The notes beneath the pieces were generated by a model. It ran no database searches. It was not told where the DNA came from and saw only the letters and a program-made list of their open reading frames with translations. DNA of 19,035 bases from Treponema sp. (GTDB lineage: Bacteria; Spirochaetota; Spirochaetia; Treponematales; Breznakiellaceae), in contig JAIWNU010000035.1 in assembly GCA_020216655.1 (NCBI GenBank), forward strand, positions 1 to 19,035. The letters are read 5' to 3'. Of the stretch, positions 7,740 to 15,297 are shown one piece after another. Both the position numbers and the translations under genes were made by a program. The first letter of the stretch is position 1. Each line of letters opens with the position of its first letter.

Positions 7740-8471
7740 ATGCTTAAGGTGGGTTTACAAAAGACGAGCCTTATCGACTATCCAGGGATAGTGGCGGCAG
7801 TGGTATTTTTACCCCTTTGCAATTTCCGCTGTCCCTGGTGTCAAAATAGTCCCTTGGTAAATAGGGCCGAAAGTGAAACGGCAGACCTTATTCCTCTCGA
7901 TACGGTCAATACGCTGCTTTTAAAGCGGCGATCAGTTCTTGAGGGAGTCGTTATTTCTGGGGGAGAGCCTACCCTCACTAAAGAACTACCCGACCTTATC
8001 AGCCTGTACAAAAATATGGGTTTTAAGGTAAAGCTGGATACCAATGGCAGCAGGAGCGATATTTTAGAGAAACTACTGTCGCACAAAACATATAGGCCCG
8101 ATTATATTGCCATTGATCTTAAGCTGCCTCCAAACCGGTATGCAGAAGTGGGCGGGGATGGCAATGAACTTCTTAAAAGCATTGATATAATAAAACAAAG
8201 CTCTGTTGCCCATGAATTGAGGACTATCGTACTCCCCGGAACCAATGGAACTACCTCAGATATACAGGAGATGGCGTTACTGGTAGACGACACCACACCA
8301 TGGTATTTCAGCCCCTTTAGGCCTGGAAGCTGCCTTGACCCATCCTGGAATTTATTGCCTCCCACCAGTGAATCGGAGGTAGCCAGGGCAGCGGATTATG
8401 CCCGCAGCCTCGGAAAAAGGGCTTATATTCGGGGGATCAACCACCACCCTACCGAAAGCTATGGCATATAA
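7740..8471 (+). CDS. nrdG: Anaerobic ribonucleoside-triphosphate reductase activating protein (radical SAM)
   Basis: Radical SAM activase that uses a [4Fe-4S] cluster and S-adenosylmethionine to generate the glycyl radical on the class III reductase. The 243-residue protein opens with LQKTSLIDYPG and has the cluster motif CNFRCPWC (Cys27, Cys31, Cys34), followed by QNSPLV. The SAM-binding GGEP motif is at 74-77, and LDTNGS lies near the next strand. This matches the longer activase subfamily often annotated as NrdG2 and not the shorter E. coli-type NrdG. It is the last gene of the operon, 11 bases after the glycyl-radical/redoxin gene, which is its expected substrate. The Shine-Dalgarno is weak. 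No plus-strand terminator with a T-run follows. Confidence 0.94.
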   Translation: MLKVGLQKTSLIDYPGIVAAVVFLPLCNFRCPWCQNSPLVNRAESETADLIPLDTVNTLLLKRRSVLEGVVISGGEPTLTKELPDLISLYKNMGFKVKLDTNGSRSDILEKLLSHKTYRPDYIAIDLKLPPNRYAEVGGDGNELLKSIDIIKQSSVAHELRTIVLPGTNGTTSDIQEMALLVDDTTPWYFSPFRPGSCLDPSWNLLPPTSESEVARAADYARSLGKRAYIRGINHHPTESYGI

Positions 8472-8472
8472 A

Positions 8473-8508
8473 TAAAAAAACCTGCCAGGAACAATCCATG
8501 ACAGGTTC
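8473..8508 (-). terminator. intrinsic terminator of the tRNA-Met transcript
   Basis: On the minus strand, AACCTGTCA and TGGCAGGTT form a 9-base stem with one mismatch and an 11-base loop, followed by a run of seven T. The T-run exists only on the minus strand, so it ends the tRNA transcription unit just before it would run into nrdG from the opposite side. Confidence 0.75.
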
Positions 8509-8517
8509 TAGGAGGTC

Positions 8518-8590
8518 TAGCGGCAATAGGACTTGAACCTATGACCAAACGGATATGAGCCGTTTGCTCTACCGACTGAGCTATGCCGCC
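8518..8590 (-). tRNA. tRNA-Met (anticodon CAT), probably elongator
   Basis: A 73-base cloverleaf folds cleanly. The acceptor is GGCGGCA/TGCCGCT with a G1-U72 wobble and discriminator A. The D-arm is GCTC/GAGC, and the anticodon stem is AACGG/CCGTT around loop CTCATAT. The T-arm is ATAGG/CCTAT with TTCAAGT. CCA is not encoded. The anticodon is CAT. The anticodon stem lacks the three G-C pairs of initiator tRNA, so this is an elongator Met or, less likely, an Ile2 tRNA whose C34 is modified to lysidine; the sequence alone does not settle it. Confidence 0.93.
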
Positions 8591-8603
8591 GTAAGATGGG
8601 CAT

Positions 8604-8632
8604 ACCATATCAAATTGTTTAAATTGTGTCAA
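8604..8632 (-). promoter_or_regulatory. promoter of the tRNA-Met gene
   Basis: Minus-strand TTGACA (8627-8632) is a perfect -35. It is 17 bases from TATGGT (8604-8609), and the -10 lies 13 bases before the mature tRNA 5' end. It sits entirely between the stop of the TPR gene and the tRNA, so the tRNA has its own strong promoter. Confidence 0.75.
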
Positions 8633-8649
8633 TTACTTTGAGGGGCTTA

Positions 8650-11352
8650 TTATATCAAGTTATGCAATTTGGCCGCACTGCTTAAAAGCCCGTTCCAGTA
8701 GTTTGCAGTAAGATAATGACGCCTGAGCTCCGCATCTTCGATAAGGCTCGCCCGCTTCTGGAGGCGCTTGAAGGCACCACTCAAAGCGGTTGCCCTGTCT
8801 ATTTCGGATGCACCAATGCGCTGCGTAACCAAATAATAACAGTTATAATAAAACACATCATAGGGGTCATATAACCCGGGTTTTAGTTCATCAAGAATCG
8901 AATCTAAAAGACTCATGCTGCCTGAAACAGCACCTTGGAGCTTGCTTTGTGCAAGGGCCTTATAACAAATTGCCTGCCTATATTCAAAATCATAGTGAGG
9001 GAATAAAAGGGCCTCTATTTGTGAATAACCGCTGGTCCAATCGGCTTGTTCGGTAACTAATGCGTGAAAGGGCTTTTCTTGTCTCAGAAACTCATCGCAC
9101 AATTGCATACATTCATCATAGTTTTCTAAGAAATACATGAGTTCTATATGTAATAAGGGATCATAAACAGAAGACGAAACAAAATTTTGGTTAATTTGCT
9201 CTATAACCGTCCTATTCCCTAATACTCCATAAAGGCTCGAACGCATAAACCAAACTGCTGCTATGGGATTGTTTGACATTTCGTTAAATGATTCAGCAGC
9301 CTGAGCATAATTGCCCATAACAAACTGAATCCGGCCAAGCAGGAACCGAGCCTTGACTGTCCAAGATTCATTGTTGATATTAGTAAAGGTCTGCATCGCC
9401 TGGTTTGCAAAAAAAATGGCCCGAGGTACATTGCCAAGCAAAAAATAAGAGACAGCAGTAAAGAATTCTGCCAAAGCTTTTTCTCGTATATTGCCTGCCC
9501 TGTGTGCTGATTCCAGCGAAAAAGAAAGATATTCAATCGCGTCTTCGATACGGTGATGGGCTAATTCAATCAATCCAAAGATTCGGTATAGCTTGTCCAT
9601 ACCCTTTTTATTTTTATAATCCTGAAGCAATAGCAGTGCTTGTTTTATTTCTTTTGCAGCTGATTCCAAGTCACCTGTACTCAATCTGAGAATAGCCGCG
9701 TTCATATGGCAATATGCATTAATTCTTGGATGTTCTACCAAAGATGGAATTTCACTCTGCTGGGCTGCTTTCATTTCCTGGTAAGAGCCAGAGACAAGAA
9801 CATGATCGGTCATCATAATGTATTGTATTGGATACAACAAATCGTTACCGACCAAAGAGGCCAGCCTTTTAGATTGGGATGCTTGATTGAGGTCGGGGTA
9901 ATAACCTTCCGACAAGTCTTGCAGAATAGAGTCAAGAATTAAATCTGGATCAGCGGTCCCTCCTACCCTTTTGTAGGATTCCAAAAAACCCAAGCCAGGA
10001 TTTAATTCATGCTGGGAAACACTGGCTAACAAGAGTTCTTGAACAAGCACAAATATGTGCTCCCTATCAGAGGCAGACAAGCGCTTTTGAATAATCTTTT
10101 CAGTTTCCGCATCAATAGAGTAGTCAGGCAGGAATGCGGGAAGAATGCATGTCGTGTCACAAGCCATTAGCATCCATTCAATAGCAAAGGATGAAAACCC
10201 TGATTGCCTGAGCTTAAACGGAATTTCCGATTTTGAATAAACATACGATAAAAGGTGGCAAAGATAAGCTGCGGTGAGAATAGGCTGCATCCCAATAAAA
10301 CGTGTATCAGATGATTCGGGAATAACGCGCCATAATCTGTTAGAAAATTGAGAAATAACATACTGCCGTTCTACACCATCAAGCCATTCTAATCTTTCTT
10401 TTTGCTGTGCGGTAATAAAAACCATGTGAAACGGACTGCTTAAAAACTTTACAAGAAACTGTTTGATTAAATCCCGCAAAGCTATATTGATAGCATCAAG
10501 CCGGGAAATGTGCAGCACAACCGGCTTTTCATAAAAGGCTGCAAGCCAAGTTTCGAGCATCTCATGAATTAAAAGTTCAGTCGGTTCGTTTAATGCTTCA
10601 TGCAGCCTCGAGACTTTGAGCAGAGAAATCTTTTCATCAAAATCTGTAAAAGACTCTTTCTGGATTTTTATACTATTTGCAAAGAGTTCTATAAAACCAT
10701 TTAAGGCCGCAGTTCCGGGATTAAATCCAAAGTAAAACTGAAGGGCCTTATTATATTTTTCTTCGGTATAAGTTTTGCCTAAGAGGTATAAGAGATCCGT
10801 ATCATTGCCTATTAAAATTTTACATTGAGCCTGAGATACATCCAGTTCTGCAGAAAACCGCCCATAAAGCTCTTCTAATACCGATTGCTTCGTTTCAGGA
10901 ACTTGCTTTATCTCCTTGAGTTGCGTTATATCGAGATTTGGTAATTGCTCATATAAAAAATAATCGCTAAATAGGGTGGCCACATGGGTATCAAAATAAA
11001 TACCGGTGCCTTTTTTTATATGAAAGAGTGATTTAAGAATCCTATCATTCTCTGAATCAGTATCTTTTTGAAAAATAATATAGAATCCCAGCAGTTTTTT
11101 ACGTATTTGCTCACAAAAAGGAACCAGTTGCTGTATGAAGCTAAAAAACTGAATAGAAAAGGTAAATTTTTCTTCTGAGAACTCGGCAAGCAGCTCCCTT
11201 CCAAGCCGCGTAACCTTACCCCCGGATTGTTGTACCATGTTATTTAACTGCTGCTGCACATCATTCAGTAATTCTGGCCGCGTCCGGTGAAATTGCGAAT
11301 AAAACCGAATGTTAAAGGACATTTCTATCATATTGTTAATATCATCGTACAA
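8650..11352 (-). CDS. Large TPR protein, possible degenerate cyclase-STAND-TPR regulator
   Basis: A 900-residue protein without signal peptide or clear membrane segment, so probably cytoplasmic. Residues about 545-695 form tetratricopeptide-like helical pairs (for example FFTAVSYFLLGNVPRAIFFA and ARFLLGRIQFVMGNYAQAAE), a protein-binding scaffold. The N-terminus (about 12-135), with QQSGGKVTRLGRELLAEF, resembles the fold pattern of class III nucleotide cyclases without their catalytic residues. Residues about 155-345 resemble a STAND/AAA ATPase. The expected P-loop reads GNDTDLLYLLGK and the Walker B region reads KPVVLHISRLDA, so neither motif is intact. If so, it is a pseudo-enzyme relative of cyclase-STAND-TPR regulators; this is an inference from pattern, and the function is unknown. 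The assumed start is TTG at 11352, where an AAGG lies only three bases upstream; ATG at codon 8 is the alternative. Confidence 0.75.
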   Translation of the reverse strand: MYDDINNMIEMSFNIRFYSQFHRTRPELLNDVQQQLNNMVQQSGGKVTRLGRELLAEFSEEKFTFSIQFFSFIQQLVPFCEQIRKKLLGFYIIFQKDTDSENDRILKSLFHIKKGTGIYFDTHVATLFSDYFLYEQLPNLDITQLKEIKQVPETKQSVLEELYGRFSAELDVSQAQCKILIGNDTDLLYLLGKTYTEEKYNKALQFYFGFNPGTAALNGFIELFANSIKIQKESFTDFDEKISLLKVSRLHEALNEPTELLIHEMLETWLAAFYEKPVVLHISRLDAINIALRDLIKQFLVKFLSSPFHMVFITAQQKERLEWLDGVERQYVISQFSNRLWRVIPESSDTRFIGMQPILTAAYLCHLLSYVYSKSEIPFKLRQSGFSSFAIEWMLMACDTTCILPAFLPDYSIDAETEKIIQKRLSASDREHIFVLVQELLLASVSQHELNPGLGFLESYKRVGGTADPDLILDSILQDLSEGYYPDLNQASQSKRLASLVGNDLLYPIQYIMMTDHVLVSGSYQEMKAAQQSEIPSLVEHPRINAYCHMNAAILRLSTGDLESAAKEIKQALLLLQDYKNKKGMDKLYRIFGLIELAHHRIEDAIEYLSFSLESAHRAGNIREKALAEFFTAVSYFLLGNVPRAIFFANQAMQTFTNINNESWTVKARFLLGRIQFVMGNYAQAAESFNEMSNNPIAAVWFMRSSLYGVLGNRTVIEQINQNFVSSSVYDPLLHIELMYFLENYDECMQLCDEFLRQEKPFHALVTEQADWTSGYSQIEALLFPHYDFEYRQAICYKALAQSKLQGAVSGSMSLLDSILDELKPGLYDPYDVFYYNCYYLVTQRIGASEIDRATALSGAFKRLQKRASLIEDAELRRHYLTANYWNGLLSSAAKLHNLI

Positions 11353-11374
11353 ATACCTTATGAAATAAAGTGAG

Positions 11375-11407
11375 GTTCTTTCAAAACTCAGGGAGTTTTG
11401 AAAGAAC
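11375..11407. repeat. perfect 15-base inverted repeat (hairpin A)
   Basis: GTTCTTTCAAAACTC (11375-11389) pairs perfectly with 11393-11407 around a three-base AGG loop. No T-run follows on either strand, so it is not a standard terminator. It is the first of three hairpins packed between the divergent TPR and argF genes, and it shares the TTTCAAAA core with hairpin C. Confidence 0.85.
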
Positions 11408-11434
11408 TACCTTGAAATTCGCGATTTGGCGCGA

Positions 11435-11472
11435 CGGTTGCATGCATTTTCTATGGAAAAAGCATGCAACCG
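11435..11472. repeat. inverted repeat with extended stem (hairpin B)
   Basis: CGGTTGCATGC (11435-11445) pairs perfectly with GCATGCAACCG (11462-11472). Inside it TTTTC/GAAAA adds five more pairs closed by a TATG loop. Outside it GCGAT/ATCGC (11421-11425, 11479-11483) and TTGAAATT/AATTTCAA (11412-11419, 11490-11497) can extend the fold. The outermost right arm also belongs to hairpin C, so the two folds compete. Confidence 0.8.
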
Positions 11473-11486
11473 CAAGCTATCGCAAA

Positions 11487-11521
11487 GCCAATTTCAAAAG
11501 TAACCGACTTTTGAAATTGGC
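11487..11521. repeat. perfect 15-base inverted repeat (hairpin C)
   Basis: GCCAATTTCAAAAGT (11487-11501) pairs perfectly with 11507-11521 around AACCG. It lies immediately upstream of the likely argF promoter and has no following T-run. Confidence 0.85.
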
Positions 11522-11539
11522 TAAAGTGACAAAACCCTA

Positions 11540-11569
11540 TTGCATAAAAATACATAAATATTGTATATA
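11540..11569 (+). promoter_or_regulatory. candidate argF promoter
   Basis: TTGCAT (11540-11545) and TATATA (11564-11569) are 18 bases apart in an AT-rich stretch directly before the argF Shine-Dalgarno. The predicted start near 11576 would leave only about 15 untranslated bases and would place the hairpin cluster upstream of the transcript. No obvious ARG-box palindrome was recognised. Confidence 0.4.
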
Positions 11570-11590
11570 TATCCATACATTGGAGGCACT

Positions 11591-12532
11591 ATGAATCCTG
11601 AACAGCTCAAAGGAAGGTCTCTTCTTACCTGGAAGGATTACTCGGCGGAAGAAATCCGGTATTTGCTGGATCTCTCAAAAGAAGTAAAGAAACAGAAAAA
11701 ACAGGGTGAATTGCACCAACGTTTTATAGGAAAAACCCTGGCTCTTATCTTTGAAAAACGTTCAACCCGGACCCGCTGCGCCTTTGAGACCGCATTTGGC
11801 GAAGAGGGGGGACATCCGGTATTTCTTTCTACCCAGGATATACAATTAGGAGCAAAGGAATCGGTGGAAGATACAGCTCGGGTATTAGGCCGCATGTTCG
11901 ATGCTATCGAATTCCGGGGCTTTAAGCAGGAGACGGTGGAAAAGCTTGCTGCATATTCAGGCGTCCCTGTCTATAACGGACTTACCGATGTGTTTCATCC
12001 AACCCAGGCTATTGCGGATATTATGACCTTGGAAGAAGCCTTTGGTACCAGTAGGGGAAAAAAACTCTGTTTTGTCGGTGACGGCCGCAACAATGTGGCC
12101 CGTTCTCTTATGGTCATCTGTTCCAAGCTGGGGGTCAACTTTACCGTTGTTACACCCCACGCCCTCGAGCCTGATCGGTCCCTTGTGGAACAATGCCACA
12201 TGTATGCGGCTGAAAGCGGTTCCTCTATAGAAATTACGGATAACACCGATGCGGTCAGCGGAGCGGATGCTATCTATACCGATGTATGGGTTTCGATGGG
12301 CGAGGAATCCCAGCGGGAATCGCGCATACAGCTTTTGCGGCCATATCAGGTCAACCAGGCTTTAATGAACAAGACCGGAAAAAAGGAAGCCATTTTTCTC
12401 CATTGTCTTCCCGCAGTTAAAGGCGAAGAAGTAAGCCCTGATGTCATTGACGGAAATCAGAGCAGAGCTTGGGATCAGGCTGAAAACCGCAAGCATACGG
12501 TCAAGGCAATCATGCTGGCAACAATAAAGTAA
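11591..12532 (+). CDS. argF: Ornithine carbamoyltransferase
   Basis: Cytoplasmic enzyme that joins carbamoyl phosphate and ornithine to give citrulline in arginine synthesis, or runs in reverse in arginine catabolism. The 313-residue length is typical. The carbamoyl-phosphate site has STRTR at 58-62 and HPTQ at 136-139. The ornithine site has DVWVSMG (SMG at 235-237) and HCLPA at 271-275, which separates it from aspartate carbamoyltransferase. ATG at 11591 follows GGAGG by four bases; an in-frame ATG 30 bases earlier (MYIYPYIGG) has no such site and would start before the conserved region. It stands alone, not beside other arg or arc genes, so the anabolic (argF) or catabolic (arcB) role is not settled by context. 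Confidence 0.93.
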   Translation: MNPEQLKGRSLLTWKDYSAEEIRYLLDLSKEVKKQKKQGELHQRFIGKTLALIFEKRSTRTRCAFETAFGEEGGHPVFLSTQDIQLGAKESVEDTARVLGRMFDAIEFRGFKQETVEKLAAYSGVPVYNGLTDVFHPTQAIADIMTLEEAFGTSRGKKLCFVGDGRNNVARSLMVICSKLGVNFTVVTPHALEPDRSLVEQCHMYAAESGSSIEITDNTDAVSGADAIYTDVWVSMGEESQRESRIQLLRPYQVNQALMNKTGKKEAIFLHCLPAVKGEEVSPDVIDGNQSRAWDQAENRKHTVKAIMLATIK

Positions 12533-12596
12533 ATTTCCTTCTTGCGCAGCACCGCCATGGGTATTATACTGTTTCTGTACTAGCAAAAGGAAATTT
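12531..12596. repeat. bulged inverted repeat flanking the argF/exported-protein intergenic region
   Basis: AAATTTCCTT-C-TTGC (12531-12545) can pair with GCAAAAGGAAATTT (12583-12596) with a single bulged base, over a 37-base loop. The right arm contains the AAGGA Shine-Dalgarno of the ATG at 12599. A candidate promoter lies in the loop, so only read-through transcripts from argF would carry both arms. Confidence 0.5.
12542..12570 (+). promoter_or_regulatory. candidate promoter of the exported-protein gene
   Basis: TTGCGC (12542-12547) and TATACT (12565-12570) are 17 bases apart. The -10 is good and the -35 is weak. Transcription would start near 12577. Confidence 0.4.
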
Positions 12597-12598
12597 CC

Positions 12599-13054
12599 AT
12601 GGAAGGGAGGCTCCCGTTGAAAACTCGAACCATACTGCTTGTTGCTGTATTGATGTTGGTCAGCATATTGCCGGGGATAGCTCAGGATGCGCGGATCCCG
12701 GCTGATACCAACCCTGACAATTGGGCAAATTTGTTCTATGTCAACGTGCCAGTTGAAAAAATCTATCCCCATACGCTGGGATTCCTCGTACTGTACCGGA
12801 AATCTAACAATGAGCTTGGACGGCTCTACTTGCCCGATGCTTGGTTTGCCGCATCGGGCGGCAAGGGAGACTTAATAAAAATGGATGCCAGCCCTACCTG
12901 GCCCTATCTTGTCATTTTCTATAAAGATGGTAAATTCAGCCATGTCAGGTTGTATATAAAACGGGACAAATCACACCCCTCCTGGGGCATCTTGCCGCCC
13001 GATGCGAATATAGCCGACAAATTTAACGTAGAGGAAGTAAAGATCGAATTTTAA
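12599..13054 (+). CDS. Small exported protein of unknown function
   Basis: I do not recognise a named family. The protein is 151 residues from ATG at 12599, or 145 from TTG at 12617; both have Shine-Dalgarno-like sequence (AAGGA and GGGAGG). A basic start KTRT is followed by a hydrophobic run (ILLVAVLMLVSILPGIA) typical of a signal peptide with likely cleavage before QDARIP, and there is no lipobox cysteine. TTG gives the more compact signal peptide. The mature part is rich in aromatic residues and short beta-type stretches (GFLVLYRKSNNELGRLYLP, YLVIFYKDGKFSHVRLYIKR), so it is probably a small periplasmic or envelope beta protein. Its stop overlaps the M24 peptidase start (TAATG), suggesting co-expression. 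It resembles conserved spirochaete hypotheticals, but that is an impression only. Confidence 0.8.
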   Translation: MEGRLPLKTRTILLVAVLMLVSILPGIAQDARIPADTNPDNWANLFYVNVPVEKIYPHTLGFLVLYRKSNNELGRLYLPDAWFAASGGKGDLIKMDASPTWPYLVIFYKDGKFSHVRLYIKRDKSHPSWGILPPDANIADKFNVEEVKIEF

Positions 13055-14220
13055 TGAGCCAATTTACATTAGAAAAACTTCAGGAAGCCATCCGTGAAGA
13101 ACATATAGACGGGTGGCTTTTTTATAATTTTCATCACCGAGACAGTCTTGCGGATGAACTCTTAGGCATAGATTCTGGTGTTACCAATTCTCGGCCTTGG
13201 GTTTATGTGGTGCCCGCAACTGGTTTACCAACAAAAATAGTTCATGCCATAGAATTGAACATACTCGATAAGCTGCCGGGAACCAAACAACCCTATGCGG
13301 GCAAAGAGGCCTTTCATGCCGCACTCAGGCAGTTCTCAGGTAAGCGCCTCGCAGCCCATATGGATGTGGATCTACCTGTTATTTCCTTTTTAGACGCGGG
13401 AACCCAGTTAAATCTAGAAAAAGCGGGCATAAGGCTCGTAAGCGCCGCCAGTCTTATCCAGCGAATTAAGGGGCTCCTTTCCGAATCGGATCTAGACAGC
13501 CACAAGCGGGCTGCGATGGCGCTCTACGAAATTGTTGAGGAATCCTGGAGTTTTGCATCACAACACTTTCATTCTAAGACAACTTTGTATGAAGGGGATC
13601 TGCAAAATTTCATACTGGAATCTTTTAAAAACCAGGATTTAATCACCGACCATCCCCCGATCATTGCAGCAGGACCTCACGCAGGTGATCCACATTATGA
13701 GGTCAATGGTAGAGGAAGTGCCATTCAACGGGGGGATGTAATTCAGATCGACCTATGGGCTAAAGAAAGAGGAGATCGCTCAATCTATGCAGACATTTCC
13801 TGGGTTGGGTATTATGAGAAAGAGGTCCCTCCGCATATCTCTAGTATCTTTAAGGATTTGATAGACAGCCGCGAACGGGCTATTGAGTTTATTACAGAAA
13901 AGCTAAATCAAGGCATACGGCCTACTGGGGCGGCTGTTGATAAAGAGGTCAGAAAACTCCTCATATCCAGGGGTTATGAAAAGGCTATAAAACATCGGAC
14001 TGGACATGGAATCGATACTGAATGCCATGGTTCAGGAGTAAATATTGATTCGGTGGAATTTCCCGATGAGCGGAAATTGCTGGATGGAGCCTGTTTCTCC
14101 ATTGAACCAGGCCTCTATTTTCAGGATTATGGTTTTCGTACAGAAATTGATGTATATATATATCAAAATCAGGCAATTATATCTGGTAAAACGCGACAAT
14201 TTGTCCTGTTAACTCCATAG
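13054..14220 (+). CDS. M24 family metallopeptidase (Xaa-Pro aminopeptidase/prolidase-like)
   Basis: Probable cytoplasmic dinuclear-metal peptidase acting on N-terminal Xaa-Pro or related short peptides; the exact substrate is unknown. The 388-residue protein has an N-terminal creatinase-like domain (about 1-160) and a C-terminal pita-bread domain. All five metal ligands appear in order: Asp233 (QIDLWA), Asp247 (YADISW), His318 (GHGID), Glu351 (SIEPGLY) and Glu364 (FRTEIDV). The first ligand is in DLWAK and the second in ADISW, a variant of the usual D-x-G and D-x-T-R contexts, so it may belong to a divergent prolidase-like subgroup. ATG overlaps the previous stop by one base. nrnA follows nine bases after the stop, making a likely three-gene operon. 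Confidence 0.9.
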   Translation: MSQFTLEKLQEAIREEHIDGWLFYNFHHRDSLADELLGIDSGVTNSRPWVYVVPATGLPTKIVHAIELNILDKLPGTKQPYAGKEAFHAALRQFSGKRLAAHMDVDLPVISFLDAGTQLNLEKAGIRLVSAASLIQRIKGLLSESDLDSHKRAAMALYEIVEESWSFASQHFHSKTTLYEGDLQNFILESFKNQDLITDHPPIIAAGPHAGDPHYEVNGRGSAIQRGDVIQIDLWAKERGDRSIYADISWVGYYEKEVPPHISSIFKDLIDSRERAIEFITEKLNQGIRPTGAAVDKEVRKLLISRGYEKAIKHRTGHGIDTECHGSGVNIDSVEFPDERKLLDGACFSIEPGLYFQDYGFRTEIDVYIYQNQAIISGKTRQFVLLTP

Positions 14221-14229
14221 AGAGGTTCT

Positions 14230-15192
14230 ATGTCTATCGATCACATACCCGAAAAACTGCTCACCTTTATACATGAGGGCTCTTCTTTTATCGTTGCGGG
14301 CCACAAGGAACCTGACGGGGACTGTGTGGGAAGCCAGTTAGCCCTCTGCTCAGCCTTAAAGCGTTTGGGAAAGAAGGCTGTCCCCTGCTCAGCAGGCCCC
14401 TTTAAGCGCCCTGAAATTGCCGGCTATGCAGAGCTATTTTCTGCACAACCGGCAGTCGGACCGAAGGATCGGGCTATTGTGATGGATTGCTCCAGTCTGG
14501 AAAGAACCGGTGACCTCGAACAATATCTAACCCATCTCCCCCTTGCAATTATTGATCACCATGCTTCGGCAAATCCCAAAGGAGATGCGGTATATTTACA
14601 ACCTTCTGCCCCATCGGTTACGGTCATGACCTTAGCCCTCATCGAGGCCCTTAGACTTGAACCTACAAAAGAGGAAGCGGAACTCCTTTTTTTTGGACTT
14701 TGTACGGATACGGGCTTTTTTAGACACATTGATTATGGCGGAGATTACGCCTTTGATGCCGCAAGCCGGCTCATCCGCTATGGGGCAAGTCCCAAAAGGA
14801 CCTTTCAAAAAATTAACGGCGGTAAAAGTCTGGAATCCCGCATACTACTTGGGCTTATACTTTCCCGAACCGAGGCGTATTTTGGGGGGAGACTGCTTCT
14901 ATCTTATGAAAACTTAGAAGATACCGAACGTTTCGGACTCCAGGGAAGGGATTCGGACATGCTCTACCAGCTTTTGCTTTCGGTATCCGGCGTAGAAGCG
15001 GTGGCGGTTATCAGGCAGGAAAGTCCCACAACCTGCACCGTCGGGCTTCGGTCCCTGGATGCGGTGGATGTTTCGCGGATTGCTGCACAATTCGGCGGCG
15101 GCGGTCACAAACAGGCTTCTGGTTTTACCGCGGAAAACACCATTAAGAATCTTAAAGAAGAGCTTATTAGGGCCTTTTCGGCAATCATGTAG
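14230..15192 (+). CDS. nrnA: Bifunctional oligoribonuclease/pAp phosphatase NrnA-type DHH protein
   Basis: DHH-DHHA1 phosphoesterase that degrades short RNA oligonucleotides from their ends and can dephosphorylate 3'-phosphoadenosine 5'-phosphate. The 320-residue size fits NrnA. Metal-binding motifs are GHKEPDGD (His25, Asp29, Asp31), MDCSS with Asp86, the DHH signature IIDHHAS at 107-113, and CTDTGFF with Asp160. The C-terminal DHHA1 domain has GGGGHKQASGF starting at 289. ATG follows GAGAGG by a few bases. It ends the short operon begun by the exported protein. Narrower substrate preference, such as c-di-AMP breakdown products, cannot be decided here. Confidence 0.93.
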   Translation: MSIDHIPEKLLTFIHEGSSFIVAGHKEPDGDCVGSQLALCSALKRLGKKAVPCSAGPFKRPEIAGYAELFSAQPAVGPKDRAIVMDCSSLERTGDLEQYLTHLPLAIIDHHASANPKGDAVYLQPSAPSVTVMTLALIEALRLEPTKEEAELLFFGLCTDTGFFRHIDYGGDYAFDAASRLIRYGASPKRTFQKINGGKSLESRILLGLILSRTEAYFGGRLLLSYENLEDTERFGLQGRDSDMLYQLLLSVSGVEAVAVIRQESPTTCTVGLRSLDAVDVSRIAAQFGGGGHKQASGFTAENTIKNLKEELIRAFSAIM

Positions 15193-15203
15193 AGCAGATC
15201 TAT

Positions 15204-15223
15204 AATTGTAACAAATTGTAAAT
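15204..15223 (+). repeat. 20-base direct repeat, copy 1
   Basis: AATTGTAACAAATTGTAAAT, identical to the copy at 15278-15297. Each copy contains ATTGTAA twice, 10 bases apart, so four half-sites are arranged on one DNA face. This looks like an operator array for the sigma-like gene downstream or a control site after nrnA. Confidence 0.8.
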
Positions 15224-15228
15224 AATTC

Positions 15229-15250
15229 AGCCCCTTTAAGGCTCTTTTCC
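15229..15250 (+). terminator. weak possible terminator after nrnA
   Basis: AGCC (15229-15232) and GGCT (15240-15243) can pair over a seven-base loop, followed by CTTTTCC. The stem is only four bases, so efficient termination is doubtful. Confidence 0.2.
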
Positions 15251-15277
15251 TCATTTTGTCTCTTTTTGTCCCTGTTC

Positions 15278-15297
15278 AATTGTAACAAATTGTAAAT
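15278..15297 (+). repeat. 20-base direct repeat, copy 2
   Basis: Exact copy of 15204-15223, offset 74 bases, close to seven helical turns. An inverted half-site TTACAAT (15321-15327) and TTACAA (15360-15365) follow toward the next gene. The stretch 15300-15448 otherwise holds AT-rich sequence with a poor promoter candidate (TTTACA at 15320) and a short GGCCT-AGC-AGGCC hairpin at 15412-15424. Confidence 0.8.

Noticed and set aside
8473..8508. The same hairpin as a terminator for nrdG on the plus strand
   Set aside because: On the plus strand the stem is followed by CTAGGAGG with no T-run, so it should act only on the minus strand.
11412..11521. Hairpins before argF as a classic arginine attenuator
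   Set aside because: The best promoter candidate is downstream of the hairpins, there is no T-run, and no arginine-rich leader peptide is seen.
11370..11594. 74-codon plus-strand frame across the hairpin cluster
   Set aside because: The sequence is dominated by inverted repeats, the frame has no Shine-Dalgarno, and the peptide has no recognisable features.
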